64,000 nucleotides of DNA from Bifidobacterium miconisargentati (GTDB lineage Bacteria; Actinomycetota; Actinomycetes; Actinomycetales; Bifidobacteriaceae), in assembly GCF_019331675.1 (NCBI RefSeq), contig NZ_JAHBBJ010000014.1:1-64000 (forward strand). Direction: 5' to 3'. Below are positions 27,025 through 35,766 of this stretch, one piece after another. Within the stretch, counting starts at the first letter, position 1. Every line of letters starts with the position of its first letter. The position numbers were made by a program, and so were the translations under genes. The notes under the pieces were generated by a model. That model saw nothing but the letters and a program-made list of their open reading frames with translations, searched no databases and was not told the origin of the DNA.

Positions 27025-27921
27025 ATGACTGAGAGAGCATCCGATATTCCCGTTGACGCCACGACCGGCATCGCCGCCGGTTCCGAACCCGCAGCCGAGC
27101 AGTCCGCTCCGGCCGTACGTCCGGCGCAGCACGTGCCGGTGGTGGCCGTGGTGCTGGCCGCGGGCTTCGGCACCCGATTCGATCCGGACAACCCCAAGCA
27201 GCTGGTCTCCGTGGGCGGCAAGCCCATCGTGTGCTGGAGCATCGAGGCCTTCGAACGTTGCGAGCGCGTGAGCGACATCGTGGTGGTGGTCAACGCCAAG
27301 GTGCGCGGCACGGTCGAATCGCTGATCGACGAGCAGGGGTACGGCAAGGTCCGCATCGTGATCGACGGTGGCGCCGAGCGTGTGGACAGCACCGCCGCCG
27401 CGCTGGATACGCTCGCGGCCGCCGGCATTCCGGGCGACGCCAAGATCCTCATCCACGACGCCGTCCGCCCGTTCGTGGAGCAGTCCGCCATCGATGGCTC
27501 CATCGACGCGCTCGACCAGTTCAAGGCTGCCACCGTGGCCTTCGCGTCCACCGACACCATCCTGCTCACGCAGGATCTGGGCGATCTCAAGGTGATTCGT
27601 TCGGTGCCGGACCGCACGGATTCCTATCGCGCGCAGACCCCGCAGTCGTTCCGCTTCGCCACCATCCGTCACGCCTACGAGCTGGCCGCCGCCGACCCGG
27701 ACTTCCACCCCACGGACGATACGCGCGTGGTGGTCGACTACCTGCCGGACGAACCTGTGGCCATCGTGGCCGGTTCGGAGACGAACCTCAAGGTCACCAC
27801 GCTGGCGGACATCCCCACGGCCGAACGCATCGCCGAGGAGATCCTGGGCCGCGACCCCAAGGAGGAGGCCCGCGCCCGCATGCACGCGCTCCTCGCGCAG
27901 GCCGCCGGACAGCTGCGGTAA
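27025..27921 (+). CDS. ispD: 2-C-methyl-D-erythritol 4-phosphate cytidylyltransferase
   Basis: A 299-aa enzyme of the MEP isoprenoid pathway, coupling CTP with MEP. VVLAAGFGTRFDPDNPKQL is the nucleotide-binding loop; ILIHDAVRPFV and AQTPQSFRFATIRHAYELA are family marks. The first 35 residues are an extra Ala/Ser/Pro-rich tail. ATG 27025 sits 7 nt after TACGGT, a leaderless pattern. Confidence 0.93.
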   Translation: MTERASDIPVDATTGIAAGSEPAAEQSAPAVRPAQHVPVVAVVLAAGFGTRFDPDNPKQLVSVGGKPIVCWSIEAFERCERVSDIVVVVNAKVRGTVESLIDEQGYGKVRIVIDGGAERVDSTAAALDTLAAAGIPGDAKILIHDAVRPFVEQSAIDGSIDALDQFKAATVAFASTDTILLTQDLGDLKVIRSVPDRTDSYRAQTPQSFRFATIRHAYELAAADPDFHPTDDTRVVVDYLPDEPVAIVAGSETNLKVTTLADIPTAERIAEEILGRDPKEEARARMHALLAQAAGQLR

Positions 27922-28027
27922 TCCCTTCGATTCCGGGCGCCCCGATGCGTGATGGGCCTGCCGGAGCGCGAGTCCCCGCCGGCCGGGCTTCCTCCGCCCC
28001 AGCGTGGCGGACGCTAGACTTGAGCGT

Positions 28028-28705
28028 ATGCGTGAACTCAATGTGGTGATCTCCGGTTTCGACCAGTACGAGGGCGTGGACGTCAATCCCGCCGTCGAAG
28101 TGCCCAAGGCCCTTGCCGAGCAGGGGCTGGGCGCCGCCGGCGGCCCGGACGACCCGTTCGACCAGGTCACGGTGAACATCCACGCCGTCAGCCTGCCGGT
28201 GAGCTTCGCCAAGGCATGGCCCACCCTGCTGGAGAGCATCGAGGCCGTGCACCCCAACATCGTCATCGCCACAGGCCTCAAGCACGCGGCCCGCAGCGTG
28301 ATGCTGGAGCGCTGCGCCACCAACCTCATGGACGCGGCCAAGCCGGACGCGGACAACGTCATTCCCCGCCGCGAGCCCATCGACCCGGACGGTCCGGCCG
28401 CCTACTGGACGCGCCTGCCGCTCAGGTCGATCCTCAAGGATTTCGCCGCCGACTCGATTCCCGCCTCCCTGAGTTCGGACGCCGGCACCTTCGTGTGCAA
28501 TTCGCTGTTCTACAACCTGCTCAACTGGATGTCCGCGCAGGACCGCGTGCTTGGCGGGTTCGTGAGCTTCCCGCTGATCGGGCCGGCCCACTCCAGCCAG
28601 CACGGCCTGCCGCTGGACCAGCAGATCGCCGCCGGCCGCGACGTGGTGCGCGAGGCCGTGCGCTACTACCTCAAGCCCTCCAGCTCCGACATCCTCATCG
28701 CGTGA
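28028..28705 (+). CDS. pcp: Pyroglutamyl-peptidase I
   Basis: A 225-aa cysteine peptidase that removes N-terminal pyroglutamate. GFDQYEGVDVNPAVEV, the Glu region ATGLKHAARSVMLER, the Cys region GTFVCNSLFYNLL and the His region IGPAHSSQHGLPL line up with the Glu-Cys-His triad of peptidase family C15. ATG 28028 is 7 nt after TAGACT, a leaderless pattern. Confidence 0.9.
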   Translation: MRELNVVISGFDQYEGVDVNPAVEVPKALAEQGLGAAGGPDDPFDQVTVNIHAVSLPVSFAKAWPTLLESIEAVHPNIVIATGLKHAARSVMLERCATNLMDAAKPDADNVIPRREPIDPDGPAAYWTRLPLRSILKDFAADSIPASLSSDAGTFVCNSLFYNLLNWMSAQDRVLGGFVSFPLIGPAHSSQHGLPLDQQIAAGRDVVREAVRYYLKPSSSDILIA

Positions 28706-28864
28706 CAGGTGAGTTTTTCGCCGTTGCGCGCCCCGGAATAGAACAGGGTTCGCACGCATTGTAACGATTGCAGAACGCTTGGCGCGTGCCGCCGTGACTA
28801 TGCGCTACAGTGCATGGAGTACGCGCCAAGGGGCGCATGCGTTGGGCGAAAGGAAAATACAGCC

Positions 28865-30337
28865 ATGGTGGATCGTTTCCCGGTGGTGCTGCGTGGATAT
28901 GACAAGGACAAGGTAGATGCGGCCTTCGATGCCGCCCAGGAAAGCATGAACCGGGCCCAGCAGACGCTGGCCAGCATGCGCGAGCAGATCGCGGCGGACG
29001 ACGACCGCATCCTGCAGCTCCAGGCCCAGCTGCAGGAGGAGAAGAACAAGAAGCCGGAAGGCAACACGTTCGCCTCCCTCGGCGCAAACGCCCAGCAGAT
29101 GCTCGCCTCCGCCGAACAGACCAGCGCCGAACTGCTCGAACGCGCCAAGCAGGACGCCTCCGCCACCCGCACCAGCGCCCAGGCGCAGGCCGAAACCCTC
29201 ATCAACAACGCCAAGCTGGACGCCAAGCACATCGTGGACGACGCCAACGCCAAGGCCACTTCCATCCTGACGAACGCCAACAACCAGGCCCAGTCCGTCA
29301 CCACCTCGGCCAACGAGGACGCCGCCCAGCTGCGCGCCCGCACCGCCAAGGACGTGGCCGAGCAGCGCCAGACCGTGGAGCTGGAGCTCAGCAACGCCCG
29401 CGAGGAGCACAACAAGAAGCTCGCCTCCGAACGCTCTACCCAGGAGCGTGAGATCGCCGACATGAAGGCGGAGGCCACGCGCAAGGTGGCCGAACTGCGC
29501 AAGAGCGCCAATGAGGAGATCGCCAAGCTCAAGTCCGATTCCAACGACCAGATCGAGGCGGCGCTCGCCGAGGCCAACAAGAAGCTGGCCGACGTGCGCG
29601 AGCAGGTCTCCAAGATGATGACCGAGGCCCAGCGCAAGGCCGGCGAGATCACCGACACCGCCAAGGCCAAGGCCCAGGAGATCACCGACGAGGCCGAGGT
29701 GAACCGCACCACCACCATGAGCAAGGTCAACGCCGAGGTGGAGCAGATTCGCAAGGACATCGCCGCCCAGCAGGACGAGGCCACCAAGAAGGTCAACGAG
29801 CTGCTGGCCCACCTTGAGGAGAGCCGAGCCGCCGCCAAGAAGGAGGCGGACGAGCTCATCAGCCAGGCCAAGGCCACGCGCGAGGACGCGGATGTGTACG
29901 CCGCCGCCAAGCGTCAGGAGGCGGATGACCAGGCCGCCGCCATCGTGCACAAGGCCGGTGAGGATGCGGACGCCCAGATCGAGGAGCGTCGCACCGCGGC
30001 CCAGAGCGAGCTGGACGGCCTGACCAAGCACATCAACGAGCTGCAGCAGCGCGAGTCCGCCATCACCCAGCGCGTCTCCGAATTGCGCGCCATGTTCTCC
30101 CAGGCGTTCGCCGGATTCGCGTTCGCCGATCCCGCCGCGGCCGCCGGCAAGCAGGGCGCTGCGCCGGCCGCCACCGTGCCGCTGCCGGTGGTCAACCCGG
30201 TTCCCGGCGAGGCCGAGGACGATGGTCAGTCCGCCGACTCCCCGGACAAGGGCGAGGACGGGCCTCAAGGTGATGCCGCCGCACAGGACGGCGGCGAGGA
30301 ATCCACCCAGGCCATCCCCCAGAACACCCAGAACTGA
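28865..30337 (+). CDS. Long coiled-coil protein, DivIVA/Scy-like
   Basis: A 490-aa protein. It starts MVDRFPVVLRGYDKDKVDAA, similar to the DivIVA N-terminal motif (FxxVxRGYDxxxVDxF), then runs about 360 residues of coiled coil rich in Ala, Glu, Lys and Gln. It ends in an acidic Pro/Gly/Asp-rich tail. It has no membrane helix. Such proteins organise polar growth and the cytoskeleton in actinobacteria, so a cell-shape role is likely. ATG 28865 follows GAAAGGA. A terminator lies at 30412. Confidence 0.8.
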   Translation: MVDRFPVVLRGYDKDKVDAAFDAAQESMNRAQQTLASMREQIAADDDRILQLQAQLQEEKNKKPEGNTFASLGANAQQMLASAEQTSAELLERAKQDASATRTSAQAQAETLINNAKLDAKHIVDDANAKATSILTNANNQAQSVTTSANEDAAQLRARTAKDVAEQRQTVELELSNAREEHNKKLASERSTQEREIADMKAEATRKVAELRKSANEEIAKLKSDSNDQIEAALAEANKKLADVREQVSKMMTEAQRKAGEITDTAKAKAQEITDEAEVNRTTTMSKVNAEVEQIRKDIAAQQDEATKKVNELLAHLEESRAAAKKEADELISQAKATREDADVYAAAKRQEADDQAAAIVHKAGEDADAQIEERRTAAQSELDGLTKHINELQQRESAITQRVSELRAMFSQAFAGFAFADPAAAAGKQGAAPAATVPLPVVNPVPGEAEDDGQSADSPDKGEDGPQGDAAAQDGGEESTQAIPQNTQN

Positions 30338-30411
30338 TTCCGGCCCATGGCTTCCCTGTAGCGGCCCATCCACAATGACAAGCCATCGATTAGACTACTA
30401 ACGGCAAGAAT

Positions 30412-30446
30412 TGCGGCATCTGTGCTCCGGCTAGATGCCGCATTTA
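30412..30446 (+). terminator. Terminator after the coiled-coil gene
   Basis: TGCGGCATC and GATGCCGCA are 13 nt apart and followed by TTTAT. Confidence 0.7.
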
Positions 30447-30508
30447 TATGCTTGCGAACGGTGAATTGAGTATGCGCCACAAGCGCACCAATCCAAAAAG
30501 GAGCAGAC

Positions 30509-31855
30509 ATGAGTGAATTGACGCCGCTGACCGGCGACGCACTGAACGCCCTGCGCGGCGAGTTCGATGCCGACGGCACCAATCGTATGGCCATGAACGC
30601 GGTGACCGCGGCCGGCATCGACAAGGTGGCCCGCAACTACGACCGCGCCCGCCTGATGCAGCGCCGCTTCTCCACCATCGTGGACAACGGCGAGGCCACC
30701 CACCAGGATCGCTCCGGCCGCTGCTGGCTGTTCAGCTCGCTGAACGTGGCCCGCTTCATCGCCAAGAAGAACATGAACCTCAAGGAGTTCGAGTTCTCTC
30801 AGAACTATGCGATGTACTTCGACAAGCTCGAGCGCGTCAACTACTTCCTCAAGGACGTGGCCGCGCTGGTGGCCGCTGGTGAGCCCGCCGACTCCCGCCT
30901 GATGCAGCACCTGCTCGCCGACGTGATGGGCGACGGCGGCCAGTGGACCATGGCCATGAACGTGTACAAGAAGTACGGCGCGGTGCCGAAGGACCTGTTC
31001 CCGGAGACCGAGTCCTCCAAGAACACCGGCGAGATGAACACCCAGCTGCGTCACATGCTGCACACCGCCGTGGCCCACCTGTACGCCGCCAAGGACGATG
31101 CCGCCAAGACCGAGGAGATCATCGCCGAGGCCACCGCCGCCGGCCATCGCATCCTGACCATCCACCTGGGCGAGCCGCCGGTCTCCTTCGACTGGGAGTG
31201 GACCGACAAGGACGGCGAGTTCCACCGCGACGGCGAGATCACGCCGGTCGAGTTCTGGAACAAGTACGTGGGCCCGGCCGGCCTCGAGAACTACGTGTGC
31301 CTCGTGGACGACCCGCGCGCCGAGCACGCCAAGGGCAAGAAGATCGGCATCGAGCACCTGGGTAACGTCGCCGGCGGCGACCCCACCGAGTACCTCAACG
31401 TGCCGAACCAGTTCATGAAGGACTGCGTGCGTAAGATCCTGGTCGAGCAGGGCATCCCGGTGTGGTTCGGCGCCGACTGCCACCCGTTCATGGACCGTGA
31501 GAACGGTGCCTGGGCCACCGACCTGTTCGAGTACGGCCGCGTCTACGACGTCGACTTCGACCTCGACAAGGAAGCCCGTGTGCGCTTCGCCGATTCCGCG
31601 ATGAACCACGCCATGGCCTTCGCCGGCGTGGACGTGGCCGACGACGGCACCACCACCCGCCGCTGGCGCGTGGAGAACTCCTGGGGCACCAAGATCGCCG
31701 ACAAGGGCTACTTCACCATGTCCGACGATTGGTTCACCGAGTACGTCTACGAGGTCGCCGTCCCGAAGGCCATGCTCCCCGAGGAGTACCAGAAGGCCCT
31801 CGAAGAGCCCGCCACCATGCTCCCGGCATGGGATCCGATGGGAGCTCTCGCCTGA
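30509..31855 (+). CDS. pepC: Aminopeptidase C (bleomycin hydrolase family)
   Basis: A 448-aa cytosolic cysteine aminopeptidase of family C1B, usually hexameric. The catalytic Cys is in QDRSGRCWLFSSLN, the His in MNHAMAFAGVD and the Asn in WRVENSWG; all three are present. It would complete peptide use in this amino-acid-importing organism. The start follows AAAAAGGAGCAGAC. The stop codon lies inside a perfect 14-bp inverted repeat (31842-31874). Confidence 0.96.
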   Translation: MSELTPLTGDALNALRGEFDADGTNRMAMNAVTAAGIDKVARNYDRARLMQRRFSTIVDNGEATHQDRSGRCWLFSSLNVARFIAKKNMNLKEFEFSQNYAMYFDKLERVNYFLKDVAALVAAGEPADSRLMQHLLADVMGDGGQWTMAMNVYKKYGAVPKDLFPETESSKNTGEMNTQLRHMLHTAVAHLYAAKDDAAKTEEIIAEATAAGHRILTIHLGEPPVSFDWEWTDKDGEFHRDGEITPVEFWNKYVGPAGLENYVCLVDDPRAEHAKGKKIGIEHLGNVAGGDPTEYLNVPNQFMKDCVRKILVEQGIPVWFGADCHPFMDRENGAWATDLFEYGRVYDVDFDLDKEARVRFADSAMNHAMAFAGVDVADDGTTTRRWRVENSWGTKIADKGYFTMSDDWFTEYVYEVAVPKAMLPEEYQKALEEPATMLPAWDPMGALA

Positions 31856-31874
31856 TTCCATCAGGCGAGAGCTC
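31842..31874. terminator. Stop-codon-spanning inverted repeat at the end of pepC
   Basis: GAGCTCTCGCCTGA (the last codons and stop) is repeated in inverted form as TCAGGCGAGAGCTC after 5 nt. No long T-run follows, so termination is only likely. Confidence 0.65.
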
Positions 31875-31907
31875 TTGAGCCGATGCTCCTTAACTGCTCG
31901 GTTCTCC

Positions 31908-32053
31908 GGCTCCCCTCTCTGAGGACATTGCCGTGAAGCAAACAGCAGAGCTGTTTGTAGGCAATGTGCGAGACGACAGTCGAGCTAGCGAGACGCGAAC
32001 GAAGTTCGTTCCTAATTGCGGATGAGCTGTCAGCGAAGCTGACTGAGGGGAGC
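31908..32053 (+). repeat. Long GGCTCCCC repeat with AAGCAAACAG module
   Basis: The usual 49-bp repeat is interrupted by about 100 bp. Inside, CATTGCC (31926-31932) pairs with GGCAATG (31960-31966) around the hairpin CAAACAG-CAGAG-CTGTTTG. GAAC-GAA-GTTC and GTCAGC-GAA-GCTGAC follow. The copy at 43147 keeps these stems with wobble changes. It fills most of the 334-bp gap between pepC and the first DAHP synthase. Confidence 0.85.
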
Positions 32054-32189
32054 ATCTCCAGCCTCATCAACGCCCACAACGGCCGTCCGTTTCACGAAAC
32101 GGGCGGCCGTTTCCATATCCCCGCGTCCACAGGTACACTTACGCCTTTGTATGCCTATCGATACGTCAACACAAGAGAGGAGAGTCGGC

Positions 32190-33326
32190 ATGGCAGCACT
32201 TCGTGGTCCGGATAGTTCCGAGGACGAACGTCGTTTGGGGGAGCAGGCCGTCTTTCCGGAGACGGTCGATGTCAACATCCGTCAGCTCGACCCGATTCCC
32301 GCGCCGCGCGCCTTCCTCAAGGAGCAGCCGCTCACGGACGAGATGAGCGATCTGGTGCTCCACTCGCGCCAGGAGATCCGCGACGTCCTCAACGGCCGCG
32401 ACGACCGATTGCTCGTCATCGTGGGCCCCTGCTCGATCCACGATCCCAAGGCCGCGCACGAGTACGCCGAAAAGCTCGCCGCCGTCAAGCGCGAGCTTGA
32501 GGACCGTCTCGTCATCGTCATGCGCGTGTACTTCGAGAAGCCGCGCACCACCATCGGCTGGAAGGGCCTGATCAACGACCCCGACCTGGACGGTCGTTTC
32601 AACATCCGCAAGGGCATGTGGCTGGCCCGCAAGGTGCTCACCGACGTACTGAGCCTCGGCCTGCCCGCCGCCACCGAATGGCTCGACCCCATCACTCCGC
32701 AGTACATCTGCGACGCCATCAGCTGGGGCGCCATCGGCGCGCGCAACACCGAAAGCCAGGTCCATCGCGAGCTCGCCTCCGGCCTGTCCATGCCGGTGGG
32801 CTTCAAGAACTCCACCGACGGCTCCATCAAGGCCGCCGCCGATTCCTGCTTCACCGCGGGCTTCGAGCACCATTTCCTGTCCATCAACCTGGACGGCCGT
32901 GTGATCTCCGCCGAGACCAAGGGCAACCCGGATTGTCATCTGGTGCTGCGCGGCTCCAGCTCCGGTCCGAACTACGACGCCGAATCCGTCCGTGAGGCGC
33001 TTGAGGCCCTGCGCGCCTCCAAGGCGTCCGGCCCCAGCGAACACGGCCTGGTCATCGACGCCGCGCACGGCAACTGCGGCAAGGACGAGAACCGCGAGGC
33101 CGAGGTGATCGAGGAGATCGCCGAACGTCTGGCCGCCGGCGAACAGGGCATCACCGGCGTGATGATGGAAAGCTTCCTCAAGGGCGGCCACCAGAAGCCC
33201 GCCCCGCTCGACCAGCTGGTCTACGGTCAGTCCGTGACCGACGCCTGCGTGCCGTGGGATCGCACCAACGAGCTCCTGCACACGCTCGCCGACGCCGTCG
33301 CCGCCCGCCGCGCCGCCGCGAGGTAA
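32190..33326 (+). CDS. DAHP synthase, class I (copy 1)
   Basis: A 378-aa 3-deoxy-7-phosphoheptulonate synthase, the first step of the shikimate pathway. VIVGPCSIHDPKAAHEYAEK, MRVYFEKPRTTIGWKGLIND, GAIGARNTESQVHRELASGL and ITGVMMESFLKGGHQ hold the PEP, E4P and metal sites of the AroF/AroG/AroH type. ATG 32190 follows AGAGGAGAG. It is followed by a second, similar gene at 33419. Which aromatic amino acid inhibits it is not evident. Confidence 0.95.
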   Translation: MAALRGPDSSEDERRLGEQAVFPETVDVNIRQLDPIPAPRAFLKEQPLTDEMSDLVLHSRQEIRDVLNGRDDRLLVIVGPCSIHDPKAAHEYAEKLAAVKRELEDRLVIVMRVYFEKPRTTIGWKGLINDPDLDGRFNIRKGMWLARKVLTDVLSLGLPAATEWLDPITPQYICDAISWGAIGARNTESQVHRELASGLSMPVGFKNSTDGSIKAAADSCFTAGFEHHFLSINLDGRVISAETKGNPDCHLVLRGSSSGPNYDAESVREALEALRASKASGPSEHGLVIDAAHGNCGKDENREAEVIEEIAERLAAGEQGITGVMMESFLKGGHQKPAPLDQLVYGQSVTDACVPWDRTNELLHTLADAVAARRAAAR

Positions 33327-33347
33327 CGGAACTTTTTCAATGCGATT

Positions 33348-33415
33348 GGTGGCAACCACCCCGTTGCCACCACCATTGGGTATCCTTGGGAAGCAGAATT
33401 TTCCAAGGAGTACCC
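33348..33415 (+). promoter_or_regulatory. Two hairpins before the second DAHP synthase; the second hides the ribosome site
   Basis: GGTGGCAAC and GTTGCCACC (33348-33371) form the first stem. GGGTATCCTTGGGAA (from 33378) pairs with TTTTCCAAGGAGTACCC (to 33415), one bulged G, around a 6-nt loop. The AAGGAG ribosome site lies in the 3' arm, and the start codon is 3 nt further on. It could act as translational control or a processing signal. Confidence 0.6.
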
Positions 33416-33418
33416 GTT

Positions 33419-34621
33419 ATGCAACAACAGGACGATCGCATCCGTCCGCTGAACCGTCCGGAGGATCTGAAGGCCATCCGCCAAGCCATGGACGAGGGCA
33501 AGAACCCGCTGGTGGTCACCGATGTGCCGCGCTGGGAGGATCAGGTGGGCATCAGCCGCATCGTGAACCGTCGTGTCCTCGAATTCGAGGTGCTGCCCAC
33601 CCCGGCCCAGGTCCTGGCCGACCAGCCGCTGACCCCCGAGGCCCAGGAAATCGTGGCTTATTCCCGCGACGAGATCCGCGCATGCCTGTACGGCCAGGAC
33701 GACCGCCTGCTGGTGATCGTCGGTCCCTGCTCGGTCCACGACCCCAAGGCCGCACTCGATTACGCCCGCCGACTGTCCAAACTCAAGGACGAGCTCGGCG
33801 AGCAGCTGCTCATCGTGATGCGCGTGTACTTCGAGAAGCCGCGTACCACGGTCGGCTGGAAGGGCCTCATCAACGACCCGGACATCGACGGCTCCTGCAA
33901 CATCAAGAAGGGCCTGTTGCTCGCGCGCAAGACCCTGCTTGACGTGCTCGGCACGGGTCTGGCCGCCGCCACCGAGTTCCTGGAGCCCACCAGCCCGCAG
34001 TTCATCGCCGACGCCGTGAGCTGGGGTGCCATCGGCGCGCGCAACACCGAAAGCCAGGTCCACCGCCAGCTCGCCAGCGGCCTGTCCATGCCGATCGGTT
34101 TCAAGAACGCCACCGACGGTTCGGTCAAGGCCGCATCCGACTCCTGCTTCGCCGCCGCGCAGCAGCACACGTTCTTCGGCATCGACCACATGGGCCGTGC
34201 CGCCGTGGTCAAGACGCTCGGCAACCCCGACTGTCACGTGGTGCTGCGTGGCTCCAGCTCCGGCCCGAACTACGGCAAGGAGGACATCGCCGCCGCCCTG
34301 GAGACGATCCGCAAGCGCATGCCGGCCGATTCCGCCGCCGCGCACGGCCTCATCGTCGACTGCTCGCACGGCAACTCCGGCAAGGACGAGCACCGCCAGG
34401 CCGAGGTGGTGAGGGAGATCGCCCAGCGCATCGCCGCGGGTGAGCGCGGCATCACCGGCGTGATGATGGAAAGCTTCATCGAGGGCGGCAACCAGCCGGC
34501 CGCCCCGCTCAGCCAGCTCGTCTACGGCAAGTCCATCACGGACAAGTGCATCTCCTGGCCGGACACCGAGGCGCTGCTGCGCGAGCTCGCCGAGGCCGTG
34601 GCCACCCGTCGCTGGAACTGA
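33419..34621 (+). CDS. DAHP synthase, class I (copy 2)
   Basis: A 400-aa paralog of the preceding gene. VIVGPCSVHDPKAALDYARR, MRVYFEKPRTTVGWKGLIND, GAIGARNTESQVHRQLASGL and MMESFIEGGNQPAAPLSQLV are conserved. It carries a longer N-terminus (MQQQDDRIRPLNRPEDLKAI). Two isozymes usually mean separate feedback inhibition. Only 92 bases separate the genes, and the ribosome site is inside a strong hairpin, so its translation may be separately controlled. Confidence 0.95.
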   Translation: MQQQDDRIRPLNRPEDLKAIRQAMDEGKNPLVVTDVPRWEDQVGISRIVNRRVLEFEVLPTPAQVLADQPLTPEAQEIVAYSRDEIRACLYGQDDRLLVIVGPCSVHDPKAALDYARRLSKLKDELGEQLLIVMRVYFEKPRTTVGWKGLINDPDIDGSCNIKKGLLLARKTLLDVLGTGLAAATEFLEPTSPQFIADAVSWGAIGARNTESQVHRQLASGLSMPIGFKNATDGSVKAASDSCFAAAQQHTFFGIDHMGRAAVVKTLGNPDCHVVLRGSSSGPNYGKEDIAAALETIRKRMPADSAAAHGLIVDCSHGNSGKDEHRQAEVVREIAQRIAAGERGITGVMMESFIEGGNQPAAPLSQLVYGKSITDKCISWPDTEALLRELAEAVATRRWN

Positions 34622-34761
34622 ACCTCCAGAACCCCGGCAATAAACGGCAGCAACAGGCCGCCGCCCACAGCCCACAGCCGCCGCCAATCCGCAACCGCTC
34701 CGGGCCGCGGGGTCGGCCACCCCCACCGCCACAGCCAACTACTCCACGAAAGGAAATCAAC

Positions 34762-35475
34762 ATGGGCATGAAGACCGTCGCCATCATCGGCGCTCTGGAC
34801 GAGGAAGTGGCGCTCATCGCCAAGTCCCTCACCCACGTCACCCACACCGCCAAGGGCAGCCTTGACATCGTGTCCGGCACCGTGGACTCCTTCGGCTCGC
34901 ACGTCATCAAGGTGGTCGCCACCGTGGGCGGCATGGGCCTGGTCAACGCGGCCGCCACCACGCAGCTGCTTATCAGCGAGTTCGCCCCGGACGCCGTGAT
35001 CTTCTCCGGCATCGCCGGCAACCTCAACACTCACCTGCACATCAATGACGTGGTCCTCGGCGGCACGTTGCGCTACCTCGACACGGACATGCGTCTGGTG
35101 GGCCAGTGGAAGCCCGGCACCGCCGAGACGCCCGTCACCGAATTCCATTCCGACGACCATCTCATCGAAGTGGCCGATCAGGCGCTCGCCGCCGCCGGCA
35201 TCACGCACATCACCGGCATCATCGCCTCCGGCAACTACTTCGTGGATACCCCCGCGAAGGTCGAGGAGGTCATCCGTCTGACCGGCGCGGACGCCGTGGA
35301 GATGGAAGGCGCCGCCGTGGCCCAGGTGGCCGCCCGCAACGAGGTGCCCGCGCTCGTGATCCGCGCCCTTTCCGACAATGCCGACACCGATTACGAGGTG
35401 TTCAAGGAGTTCGACATCTCCGAATATGCCGACACCGCCGCCCGTCTGGCTGTGGACATCGTCAAGCGTCTGTAA
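34762..35475 (+). CDS. mtnN: 5'-methylthioadenosine/S-adenosylhomocysteine nucleosidase
   Basis: A 237-aa purine nucleosidase. It starts MGMKTVAIIGALDEEVALIA; VATVGGMGLVNAAATTQLLI, MEGAAVAQVAARNEVPALVI and SDNAD carry the catalytic Glu and Asp. It clears MTA and SAH and supplies S-ribosylhomocysteine for AI-2 synthesis where luxS exists. ATG 34762 follows GAAAGGAAATC. A second ATG 6 nt later is equally possible. Confidence 0.93.
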   Translation: MGMKTVAIIGALDEEVALIAKSLTHVTHTAKGSLDIVSGTVDSFGSHVIKVVATVGGMGLVNAAATTQLLISEFAPDAVIFSGIAGNLNTHLHINDVVLGGTLRYLDTDMRLVGQWKPGTAETPVTEFHSDDHLIEVADQALAAAGITHITGIIASGNYFVDTPAKVEEVIRLTGADAVEMEGAAVAQVAARNEVPALVIRALSDNADTDYEVFKEFDISEYADTAARLAVDIVKRL

Positions 35476-35766
35476 GGCTCCGGCCGGGGGCTCGGGGCGG
35501 GCTCAGGGCAAGCCCCCGGTCCCTTCCCGCCGGTCCACCGCCCCTCACGACCACCTGTTCACTATGTGAGCGTTCCCGCCACCCCCGCCGCCGCTTGAGC
35601 CATACTCATGCGTCAGGCACAGCGATGTGTGGGGGTAACGTCGCTGGGGCCACAAGCCATACCAACCCTTCCTCCGCATGCCGGTCGCTGTGCTTCATTT
35701 CGTGAAGACAGATATCCGCGGATAGGTAATACGCGGAATCCATGCAGCATGAGGGGAAGAGGAAAC

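Noticed and set aside
33340-33418. Leader peptide or T-box for the second DAHP synthase
   Set aside because: The short frame at 33340 does not stop before the gene and has no run of aromatic codons; no T-box sequence is seen.
35559-35569. TCACTATGTGA as operator of the MHS transporter
   Set aside because: Short, single and about 200 bases from the start; too weak to annotate.
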